Of a stretch of DNA of 64,000 bases, positions 33,801 through 45,800 are shown one piece after another. The DNA is from Tridacna crocea. Lineage: Eukaryota > Mollusca > Bivalvia > Cardiida > Cardiidae. The notes under the pieces are model-generated. The model was not told the DNA's origin and made no database searches. It was given only the letters and a program-made list of their open reading frames with translations. The stretch spans positions 12,785,501-12,849,500 of the forward strand of contig OX031060.1 in NCBI GenBank assembly GCA_943736015.1, read 5' to 3'. Position numbers and translations under genes: made by a program. How positions within the stretch are numbered: the stretch's first letter is position 1; every line of letters begins with the position of its first letter.

Positions 33801-36800
33801 ACACATAGACAACTAAACCTGTTACATATATGCTTCTCATGTCAACCCCCATTTCGGACAAACACATTTGTAACACACTTTATCTGTTACGAATGTGATC
33901 ATGTACGTAACAAATGTGTTACATATATGATTTGTTACAAATATGATCCAACAGAGCTTTATCAAAATCCAGTACAGTTCTTTTCCGTTATTCCCCGTGG
34001 CGTACCCCTCCCGTATAGCAACGCATTACAATATTACGTCAAGCACGAGAAATGTAAGATATAATAAGTCATATTTCCCATCTGGTTGTTTATGGAGGGG
34101 AATATCCGCCAAAATTCTATTTGTCTACATGACATTCTTATTTGTGCAAATTACATGCTGATTTGTTTTCTTTCTTACATCTTACTTGTATATTACATCT
34201 CATGCGTCATTATTGCTAGTTCATGATTTTGATGCTAATTCTATTTGTCTTCTTTGAGTGTGTATTCCATAAAGTTGTTATTTAGTAATGCGTACTTCTA
34301 TTCATTTTATCCTTCTTGACAATATGAATTTCATTCATCTTACTTCCTTATTCCGAAAATTCTTTTTGTTTCCTGTGTGTGTTTTGCTTATCATTAGAAT
34401 GCTGCATTCTTCTTGTTTGTGCATGTTCTGGCGAAAACTAGGCGGTTTTGTGATAATATTGAGGTGAAACTATGTTACGTAGTTGAAATAAGACGAACGA
34501 AGTAGTCACTATCAAGAATAGCATTTACATGCATACGGCAAGTCATATTATGATACCAGAGGGCGCTTTTATAATAATAGTTTCTCCCTTTGAGTATGTC
34601 ATTCTCACGATATGTGTAATTCTCACGATATAATTTTATAGCATATTTTACGAAAGCGCGCGGGATCATTATGCGGGAATTGATGCAATACCGGTCAGTA
34701 ACCACCGATGTGTTTCCTGACGGTTTCACACCAGTACTGACACAAATTTCTGTCCAAAGCCACTGACTACTTTTCTCAAATGCATCGGAAGTAATACGCG
34801 AAAAATCGCTGGAAATAATGTTCTCCGCAATCGGTTATCAGACCCGCAACCTCCAAGTCATGAGTCTGATACGCTAACCACTGAGCTACCCGGCCTGGCT
34901 CAGTGCCGCGATACAACTGAAATAATGTTAAAAAGGGTGTTAAACCCTAAGACATATTGGGAAACTCGGGATTCTGTAGAAAAGCGTCGGTTTCTTTCAT
35001 GTTTAAAAAGTTTCATAGACTGAGATAATCTAAGTTCAGTAATGAGCGCCGTGATCGTATAGTAGTAAGTACTTCGCGTTATGGCCGCGACATCTCGCGT
35101 TCAAATCCTGGTCACGGCAAATCCGAGTTTGTCGCTGTCTCGGCACAGATGAACAATTTTTTGCAGCCCTTTTAACTCATTACCAAACGACAAAATTTTA
35201 AGTTTGTCCAAATCGAAAGCATTTGCAGACGTCAAAATAAAAGTGACTGAAAAGTTGAACTTTGTTTTGTGAAGGGTAGAAAACATTGTGGGAAAAGGAG
35301 AAAATGCTGGTTACCAGCATTTTCTCCTTTTCCCACAATGATTTCTAAAGGCTTCCTTCTCAGCGGCATCAAAAGTAGGGGTTGTGTGGTACTGGGTTAG
35401 GGTGTTTTACCCCACTTTCAGTACGATTTCAATACTATGACAGCATCGGCTGACTTTGTTGACGATTTTTATTGGTTTTCTCACAAAAGCAATTTCCTCT
35501 CTTTCCTCGTTAATGTGCAACAACACACAAATTTAAGCGTTCATGACCCTGAAAAAGAGGGATTTTGAAAACAATGAACAATGTCAGGCAGTACAAGCAG
35601 TTTTATTCATTGGCATAAAAAAGGCATTGGGGGAAAAAATCTCAATGACAAAAACCTCACTTTGAATTTAAAATTCCACTCATGTGAGCATAACTATTAA
35701 CATCAAATGAATCACTATCTATAAAAAAAAAACATGCTTCATGTACAAAAAGTTGGGGATAAAGAGTTAGTAAGTTGCTGGTGAAATCTGTGAAAATTGT
35801 TGTACATGTCTGTTCATTGCTAAATACATGTATATCTTTGACTTCTGAACGGAAATATTCAAATTGGAATTCAGGTAACATTTCCTGAATTCCTAAATTA
35901 AGTATTCAACCATACTTAATTACCAAATTAAGAAGCATCTTGTTGCTGCTAAAATACATCACAGTCTAAATTCCATATTGCCTATCGACCAATCAATCAT
36001 CTTATTACGGACAACTTTGTTACCCGGTGTACATAACTTACTTCTACATTTGGTTCAAAATCTGTAACCTTTTACCACACAATACCGACTTTTGACAACC
36101 CTGAGAAAGAAAACTTTTGAAAACATTGTGGGAAAAGTTAAAAATGCTGGTCAAAAGCATTTTTCTCCTTTTCCTGCAATGTTTTCTACCCTTCACAAAA
36201 CGAATTTCAAATTTGCAGTCACTTTTATTTTGTCTTCTGCAAATCCTCAATTCGGAAAAAACCTAAAATTTTGTTGTTTGGTTATGAGTTAAGTCGACCA
36301 CCTAACCAAAGTTGCATGGAAGTTCTATTATTTTCAGTTTGAAAAGGGCATCTCTGCATTGCAGCACAAAATCTGTCTTAATGGTCTTGTATCATTAACA
36401 GATGTACTTCATAGTCTGTTTGCAAAATTTCCTGGTCCTCCAATCAGTAAAATAGATAGTAGAATGTTGTATTCACACAATTCCATAGTTCTCTCCATAG
36501 TCGCTCAAAACTATAAAGAAAAATAAAACACTGTTTTCACATCAAGATCCTTATATAAATGACTTGTTATTTAACATAAGATGTGGTAACCCAACAGGTT
36601 ATCATTATTTATCCAAAGTTTCTCAGTTTCATTTTTGCTGAACTCTTTACCAAGCAAACAAAATTTTGGACTGGTCCAAATTGAAAGCAGTTGCAGATGA
36701 CAAATTCAATTACACAAGTTAGGATGTTTTCTTTGAAAGTTTAGAAACCATGGTGGGAAAAGGAGAAAATGCTTGTTACCACAATCTTTTTCTACCGTTC

Positions 36801-39800
36801 CCAAATCAGATTACAATATTTGAGTCACATCTATTCTGTCATCTGCAAATGCTTTCCATTTGGACTAGTCCAAAACTTTGTTGTTTGGTAAAGAGTTAAC
36901 CCATTACCAAACAACAATATTTTAGACTGGTCCAAATTGAAAGCATTTGCAGACGACAAAATAAAAGTGACTGAAAATGTGAAATTTGTTTTGTGAAGGG
37001 TAGAAAACACTGTGGGAAAAGGAGAAAATGCTGGTTACCAGCATTTTCTCCTTTTCCCACCATGTTTTCTAAAGGCTTCTTTCTCAGGGGCGTCAAAAGT
37101 AGGGATTGTGTGGTAATGGGTTAAGGCATTGCCCATTTTGCAGTTTATGGTACAGCATTCCGGGTCAAATTTCTGTGACCCCTGTACATATTTGATAAAA
37201 CTTCAAACTATTCTTATAGTCTAACCAATTTCAGTTATAATTACCCTTGATACAATATTCATTCCATTAAGCCCTTTTTGTATTTGTAATTTTGGTTTAT
37301 ATTTTGCATGGAAGTCTCTCTGGATTGGATGAAGACAGACAGATTTTGTATATACATGTATTATATTCACATTGGGGAATGCAAGACAGCTAAATCCCTA
37401 ATACATGTAGCTCACTTTGTACTTCCTGCTGAGATGATTAATAAGAGCACCACTTGTGGTTGCCAACACTGGGCTGTAGTTACTTGACTTTCAGTAAAAA
37501 TTTGAACCTGTAGGGGTCTAATTTTGTCAAAAATATTTTGAATTGTCTACTTTAATGGCATATGTTCTCCTTTTGATAGTTATCACTTATGCCCAGTTTC
37601 AAGTAAATACCTTCAATACTCACAGAGATACTACATAATGTAACAAGAGGGCCATTGGCCCTGGAACGCTCACCTTAAGAGTCATTCTCAAGTGTGTAAA
37701 TTTGAACAAAAATAGAGAAACCTGGGGTGGGGGTGGGGTGGGGAATAGGTCGGCACGGGGGGTGGGGGGTGGGTGGGTATGGCCTGGACCGATTTAGATC
37801 GAAAAATTTCCGGAGCCCTGCCTTAGACTATAGCTTATGAGTGAAATTCAATTCCTTGAACAACTTTGGTAAAGTTTCACCAAAGGAATATCCCTGCCAA
37901 GAGTCATCAAGATTGGCCAAGTGGCTTAGGAGATGATGTTGAAAGAAATTGTTGGCGGACGATGGATGCTGGACTATGGACGACAGACGCCAGACATAGG
38001 GCAATCACAATAGCTCACTTTTAGCACTTTGTGCTAAGGTGAGCTAACAAATATCAAAGCTATATGCCTTCCAGTTTCAAAGAAGAATTTTAAATTTTCC
38101 TTTTTACACTAAAGTTAATGTTTGTAAACACTAGCTATTAAATAACATGCAATTATAAACAAATACACACCTTTGACTGTGTACACCGAGTCCTGCAATA
38201 AATAGTTTGTTTTGGAATCCCCTCATTCTAAGCATATATTCTGCCACATGGACATTTTCACCACCTTATCAGATCAAACTCTGTGTTTCAAACCGTCGGT
38301 CTGTGCAGCCTCCAGGAAAGCATTTATCGGTAGGACATTTACTGTTGTTCACTTTTAAAAAGACTGGCATTCTTTGGAATCCACTTATTCCTCCATGAAT
38401 AAGTTACCATCCACCATCTGAAATCAAAATACATCTGATTCTACTTTATGAAAAAAAAAAATGTTTAACCCTTTACCCCATAAGGCATTTCTATGATATC
38501 TCTAATTGACTCCAAATAACAGCAAGGATGAAGCCATTTCTTATCTGTATATGACACCTTTTGATAGTGTAGGAAACATAGTGGCAAAAGGTGAAATTGC
38601 TCATTACGAGCAATTTCACCTTTAGCCACAATGTTTTCCCAAGGCTTCTACAAGCAATGCGTAGAAATGAGTATCTATGAAGTAAAGTGTTAAGTGAAAG
38701 CAGAAAACAATTTTATGTGTGTTGACAAGTACATACCTCTATGAACTCTTAATTTCATGTGTAAATTTTTAACTTTTCCAGGACATTTAAAGCTTCTTTG
38801 ATTTCCCATTTACAAATCTTTTAAGCTGCATGTGTTGAATTTTATTTATATTACTCCACTGACTTGAAGTCAAGGCAGGAATAGTTCAAACTGCTGAAAT
38901 GTATGAGCAATCTTGTCTGATACTGTTTTGAAATGCCTTCTTTACTATGTGCTGGGGTATGTGGTATTATGGAACTAAACAAAAAACTCACATGCACATC
39001 ATAGACATTCTCAACTCTGCAGAATTAAGGATTTAATTAAAAATTAAAAATAAATTGAGCAAATCCCTATGGTATATTGACACAGAGAGGGGTTAGATGT
39101 ATAAGCACTTCAAACCTGCGTTGCTGTGGAGCTATCTTTACAATGATGTGCTATAAATATAATGTATTTTTCTCTGTGATAGTTATGCAATGTACATTGA
39201 GTTTGTACCTGGATGGATGACCAGGCCAATGAATGGATGTTACAATGTAACACTAAAGAGATTGCCAGAAAGTGCTAGGTAGTATTATCTCTGTTTAGCT
39301 CTTCTCATTACAAGGTGCCCAAGGGGAGCCTGTGTCTGTTGCCGATTGGTCATTAATTACTAAAGAATGGTTAGAATCATCTCCCTAACTCCAAGGCCAA
39401 TTATATAATCAACCAGTATTTGCAGAAATGTAACTCTGGAGGTCTTCTTCAAAACATAGTTCACAGAATTGAATTCCTTTAAAAACTCTAAATTTCAAAG
39501 AAGTTCTCTTTCAAATCTAAACAAAATTGTTTAACCCTTTACCAAACAATCCTTGGTTTTTACAACCCTGGGGTAGAAGCCTTTTGAAAGCATTGTGGCA
39601 AAAGGAGAAAATGCTGGTAACCAGCATTTTCTTCTTTTCCCTAAATGTTTTCTACCCTGCTGGAAAGTGGAAACAAATTTCAATTTTTGATTTACCTTTA
39701 TTTTTTCATCTGCTTTGAATTTGGACTGGTCAAAAAATTTGTTGTTTGGTAAAGGGTTAACCAACTATATTGACCCCTAACAAGCTATGACTTTTTAGAC

Positions 39801-42800
39801 TGGACGAGTTTGATGGTTGTGAACCTCTTTTTCACACAACATGACTCCAAGCCTCATCTATCTTTATCAGAGGCTTTGATCCATTTTCTACAATACTTCT
39901 AAATCTAATTCCACTCTTTACCACACAATCCTGACTTTTAACGACCTTGAGAAAGATGCCCTTTGAAAACATTGTGGGAAAAGGAGAAAGTGCTGGTAAC
40001 CAGCATTTTCTCCTTTTCCTACAATTTTTTCAACCCTTCCAAAAACAAATTTAAGTTTTTCAGTCATGTTTGATATATCCTCTACAAGTGCTTTCAATTT
40101 GGACAAGCCTAAAATATTGTCGTTTGGAAATCAGTTGCATGTAAATTAATGTCAAGAGAAGAGATATTAAAGAACAGATAATGATTTATAATAATGTTAC
40201 TTGTCAGGTTTACCTATAAATTCTGATTTCCATCAATATGCCAAAATGCCTGAGGGCCTCTCATGCTATATGTCCTGCGCTGTACACAGGCAGTCAAGAA
40301 CAGTCCTCTAGAAAGCACTCTTTCTGGGTCTGCATTTCTGACAACAATTCTTATTCTGCATTCCTTCAGACAGCGCTCTTCGGCGATCATCATACTGGAA
40401 ACTGTTAGGTAGCTAATATTGGGATACTCTTGCACTATACTTTTAACCCTTTCATCAAGAGTTCACTGTCCAAAATTTCACTCCATGTTTCAAATGTTAA
40501 AATTGTGATCAGCGAGGTTGTCTCTCAATAGTCCGGTAATCCAGTGATTCGTGTACGTTTACAAATTAGCTGAGACGGGAGTGAGACACTTAGACCCCTG
40601 ACTATTTAGACCCCTTTAAATATTGATTTTTGGGTGACAACTAGACCCCTTTGAGACATTTTGACCCCTTAACACTGGAGACACTTAGACCCCTATTTTC
40701 ATTTTTGGGACATAGATCATTTTTGGTCTTTTTTTAATCATTGTTGTTTAATTTACCTCTATTTAAAAAAAATTAGAATTTGTTTTTCAATTCACATCTT
40801 TATGAAAATTAGGTGTATTTTTTTTTATAAATAGTTCTTGCAGTAACCTGGCTTTTTTTTATTGTTCGTTTACCTGTATTTTCCAATTCACACCTTTATG
40901 AAATATTGTTGGATTTTTTTATTGTTGTTTAATTTACCTGTATTTTCCCATTTACACCTTTATGAAAAAGATCATAGAAATAACAAATTGGATTTGGGAA
41001 AGTTAGACAGCACTGTGGGAAGAGGAGAAGATCCTGCTTACCAGCATTTTCTCCTATATTAACTATGATTTAACCCATTACCACACAATCCCTACTTTTG
41101 ACGACCCTGTGAAAGAAGCCTTTACAAAACATTGTGGGAAAAGGAGAAAATGCTGGTAACCAGCATTTTCTCCTTTTCCCACAATGTTTTCTACCCTTCA
41201 CAAAATTTCAACTTACAAATCTAAAATTCGAAAGCTGTTGTACAATATAAAAATCTTTTCTTTTTTTTTCATGACTGAGAAGTTCTCCTTGTACCCTTTA
41301 ACCACATAATCCTGACTCCAAAGATCCTGAGGGTGAGGGCATTCTCTCCTTTTCCCACAATGTTTTCAACCCTTTTAGAGGCATATTGTATAATTTTAAC
41401 CACATTTAACTTATTGTCTGCAAATGCTTTCAATGTGGACGATTCCATAATTTTATTATTTTTATTTTTATTTGATTTATTAATGACGACTGAAGGATTG
41501 AAAAGAGATATAGGTAGAAAGAAAGAAGGGTGGATAGATAAATACTAAGAGCATTTATAAATTCAAATGATGAAAAAAGGGATATCCCTTTGTATTAATT
41601 TATTGTCCTTATCTTATCTATCCCCAGTCAAAAGTGTTAATTGGATCATGAAACATCCTTTCAGAGATCCCTTAACTCTTTCTGCCTCAACCTTTACTAT
41701 TATTACTATTATGGCTTATTAGCTCTATAGTAAGCGACAAAATTTTAGACTCAGTGGTCCAAATATATTGAAAGCATTATATTTTGCAGAGGTCAAAATA
41801 AAAGTGACTAAAATTCAAAGTTTATATGGAAGAGGATGGAAAACATAGTTGGAAAAGGAGACAATGCTGGTTACCAGCATTTTCTTCTTTTCCCACAATG
41901 TTTTCAAAAGGCTTCTTTCTCAGGGTCGTCAAAAGTCGGCACTGTGTGGTAAAGGGTTCATAAAAATTCATAAAGGTAATTAATCTATGTACTAAAGTCA
42001 TACATTGACTTTAACTAACCAGACAAAAGTTTGATACCCATATTCTACTAAAAATACCAAACATTATGTGGAGTTTTGAAAAACAAAAGCATTTAGCATA
42101 CCAAGGAAAAGAACTAAAAATAGAGGTGCCTATTTAAATTTTCCGTTGACTGTTAGTTCATTTCTGTATCAATATTATTTTTTGTTTCAAGACAAGATTT
42201 ACAAGTAATACAATCCATAAACATAGTCAATTAATATGTGAATTTTCTTTTTGAAAATAGGGGTCTAAGTGTCTCACTAAAATAGGGGTCTATGTGTCTC
42301 AGGGGTCTAATTGTCACCCAAATTTTAAGGGGTCTAAATGGTCAGGGGTCTAAGTGTCTGACATCCGCTGAGACAACTGCACTAGCATTTGTGTAATGAT
42401 TGATGTTAATTTATTCGAAATATTTAAAACCCTGCCATTCTCTAAGCACTCTGCTATTTGAAGCAATTTCCGAGGGTCCAAGTTTTCATTTTATAAATAA
42501 GTGTCTTTGGTTACATCAAATGAAAGATTTACCTAGACACCGGCTACCTCAAAATTGAAGAGTAGATGCTCGGGGATCCATAATTTTTTAACTTGATTAT
42601 AGATAGAATTGTAAAGAGGACACGGTTATCTCCCCTGCCTAAGAATAGCATTTTGTCCGCTATCCGCCAAAATTATTATTGGTCTAAAGGACAGTTAATT
42701 TCTCACAAACATGCACTAAGCACTTGGAAGAATATCAAATTCGATAACGGAGTAGGAAATAACAAGGAAGAGTCAACAATTCATAATAAACACAAACACA

Positions 42801-45800
42801 ATTTAGCCAGTATCAAGTTGCAATAATCATGCAGGCAATAGGAAGATAGAAACATGAAATTGTCACAAAACAGTATGCAGTAGCAATAATGAAATATTAA
42901 ATACAATATTCATACAAGATGTAAGAAAGAAACAAATGAACTTGTAATAATAACAAATAAGAATGTCATGTAGACAAATAGAATTTTGGCGGATATTCCC
43001 CTCCATAGTTGTTAGGCACGCGCAATTTACCTATGCAACGAAAACGTGAGAATCGGTATTTTCATTGGTGGTACCAGTGTAAGATCGAAAAATATTTTCA
43101 CTGCTATTTCTCTATATCCTACCGAAAGCATGAAATAATAACTATTCTTACTTTATTTATTTCACTTTGCCATTAAAATGTGTCAGAAAAGAGAGGGGAA
43201 AAAAATAACCAAAAACAAAAACAGACCACAGCAGGTGCCTGACATACGTGGTATCATACAGCTCCTCTATACAGACATGATAAAATCTTTATTATATCTA
43301 TTTTGAACGGTGTATGATGCCAGACATGTCAGGCACCTGTGATACAGACTACGAAAAAAAAAGGAAAGATACAAAAGAAGTAAGCCCTATGATGAGGGGA
43401 TTACTTCATCTGCAACAAGTATTGACTCAGATCAGCCTGTGCAGTGCGCACAGGTTGATCTGGGTCAAACTCTTTGCTACTTGTAGATTTTCAACGGACC
43501 ACTCGGTCTCCGGATTCAGCACGTTATTTTGACAAAATGGAATCTAGGGATCCATTACTACCTGATAACTTGCTTGGTATAATGCCTTATTGGTATAATG
43601 CATTACACCCTTTACTATACAATGCCTACTTTTGACGACCTGGAGAAAGAAGCCTTTTGAAAACATAGTGGGAAAAGGAGAAAATGCTGGTAACCAGCAT
43701 ATTCTCCTTCTCCCACAATGTTTTCTACCTGATCTAAGAAAGGTTGCGCCATTTGAGCTACATTGAAATTGTTGTCTGTAAATGCTGTCAGTTTGGACAA
43801 GTCTATAATATTGTTGTTTGCTAGAGTAAACACTTTCCCAAACGACAAAATTTTGGACTGGACCAAATTGAAAGCATTTGGAGATGACGAAAAAGCTACT
43901 ACTGAAACAATGATTTTTGTCTCTGATTGAGTAGAAAACACTGTGGGACAAGGAGAAAATGCTGGTTACCAGCATTTTCTCCTTTTCCTACAATGTTTTC
44001 AAAAGGCTTCTTTCTCAAGGTTGTCAAAAGTCGGCCTGTGTGGTAATGTTTTCCACCCTTCACAAAACAAATTCAATTCCAAATATTTAGTCACTTTTAT
44101 TTTGTTGTCTGCAAATGCTCTCGATTTGGACCAGTCTAAAACTTTGTCGTTTGGTAAAGGTTTAAGCATCACTGGCATTAAACCCCCTTTTGCCCAGAGA
44201 GTGGCTCAATTTATTTACGTTTTGGTCATTGCTATATACATGTAGCATCATAACCCACGTACGTGTATATCTGTGTTAAAAACGTTTTCTTGAGTATCCA
44301 TCTTTACAAGATTTCCTTTTTCAAACCGCTCACCATCTTTTCCACGATGGTTATATGGAAAAGCAGTCGGTGGCTTGGAAATAGAATTACTGGTCAGAGA
44401 AATTCCAGGAAAGCATGGACAGGTGCACCGGCCGCCGCAATATAACTGAAATAATGTTGAAAACGCTTTTAAACACCATACAATTGATCTTTTTTCACAC
44501 TCGACTGCTGCTCACATGTAAGTAAAATTCATCTTACTGATTTAGCAGGATTTTTTTTTTAAATCATAGACTGGTAAGAAATACTGACCTACCGTTCAGA
44601 GAAAACCTGGAGGTATAAATGGCCGGGTACACGACATATGTTATAACTGCACTGTCTCCAGAATCCGGTTCTGATACAGATAATGTAAACAGTCCGGTGT
44701 TACCGCCGATGTCCTCGTCCACATACACCGTATCCGGCAGGTTGTTTATTATCGGGGCCGAGTTCACATCTATAATATAAAGTTATTAATCAAGTGATTT
44801 CGTATTGGCCCAGTTACAGGTCCGAGGTCAGCCGTATTGGCCCGAGGCCTATTCAAGTGATTTCGTATTGGCCCAGTTACAGGTCCGAGGTCAGCCGTAT
44901 TGGCCCGAGGCCTAATCAAAGATTTCGTATTGGCCCAGTTACAGGTCCGAAGTCAGCCGTATTGGCCCGAGGCCTAATCAAGTGATTTCGTATTGGCCCA
45001 GTTACAGGTCCGAGGTCAACCGTATTGGCCCGAGGCCTCGTATTGGCCCAGTTATAGGTCCGAGGCCTAATCAAGTGATTTCGTATTGGCCCAGTTACAG
45101 GACCGAGGTCAGCCGTATTGGCCCGAGGCCTCGGGCCAATACGGCTGACCTCGGACCTGTAACTGGGCCAATACGAAATCACTTGATTAATGACAATTTT
45201 ATTAATCAACCCTTTACCAAACAATTTCTGGTTTTTACGACCCTGAATAAGAAGCCTTCTGAAAACATTGTGAGAAAAGCAGAAAATGCTGGTAACCAGC
45301 GTTTTCTCCTTTTTCCCACAATGTTTTCTACCCTGCTGGAAACAAATATCAGTTTTAGGGTTACGTTCACTTTGCCTCCTCCTTGAATGTGATTGGCTAA
45401 AAGTAAGCGCAGACGCTCACGCGACTGAACTTTTGACAAATCACGTTTAAGTATTTCTGTATTGGTCGCGGGTCATCAATATCGATACGAGGTCAACTGT
45501 ATTGATCGGAGGTCAAGTCGTATTAAGCCGGGGTCACGACCTTTTATACTATACGAAGTCAGAAATGTGACTGGTATCGCGTGAACCGGTTTCCATGTAT
45601 AACTTCTAATATCCAATAGTTAATTAATAAAGTATAATACAAATGAGAAATGTTCTGGCAAGAGAGGGCTTCATGATCTATTTTACCAAGCAAGTCATCA
45701 CATACTTATGGATCCAAAAAAGCAACTTTTTTAACAACCTACTCGATCATAAGGTAGACCGGTCCTTAGACATATGAAAATTGACCGATGTTGAAAAGTT

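Larger units (their letters stand above)
40577..42366. mobile_element. hAT-sized TIR element, copy 1 (TSD GCTGAGAC)
   Basis: The ends carry about 130 bases of inverted repeat rich in ACTTAGACCCC (for example GAGACACTTAGACCCCTGAC at the left and its near-complement at the right). The 8-bp GCTGAGAC is duplicated at 40569-40576 and 42367-42374; 8 bp is the hAT target length. No transposase is visible. It contains family-M insertions and is itself inside element X. The second copy is at 56606-58560. Confidence 0.82.
34091..43007. mobile_element. Element X: 8.9-kb TIR element with GTTGTT target duplication
   Basis: Inverted ends start TATGGAGGGGAATATCC, stay near-identical for about 55 bases, then drift over the next 150. 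GTTGTT is duplicated at 34085-34090 and 43008-43013 and single in repeat A (clearest in the 17.9-kb copy). The interior holds later insertions (SINEs, a terminal-hairpin element, many MITEs, a hAT-sized element). The only coding relic seen is an integrase-like fragment at 40214-40465. Size, 6-bp duplication and integrase recall Polinton/Maverick elements, but no DNA polymerase B or capsid relic was seen and the termini are not AG..CT, so the class is open. Confidence 0.8.
32427..43137 (-). mobile_element. Dispersed repeat A, reverse copy split by elements Y and X
   Basis: Three segments (32427-32625, 33960-34090 and 43014-43137) are collinear with the reverse complement of 17480-17016 and together make about 455 bp, one full repeat A. 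The first gap is element Y and the second element X. At each gap the target sequence that is single in the 17-kb copies is duplicated here. Confidence 0.88.

Noticed and set aside
33497..34064. Cys/Val/Gly- and Thr/His/Pro-rich frames
   Set aside because: They are translations of a (TG)n/(TGGG)n microsatellite and of the TGTTACA palindromes of element Y.
34700..34893. Functional tRNA-Met
   Set aside because: The B box and T stem are degraded, there is no paired acceptor stem, and a SINE body follows.
43544..43975. 143- and 108-codon minus frames
   Set aside because: They span overlapping family-M MITEs; the same residues recur wherever that MITE occurs.
44794..45386. Repetitive frames on both strands
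   Set aside because: They are translations of the 63-bp tandem array and its inverted terminal unit.
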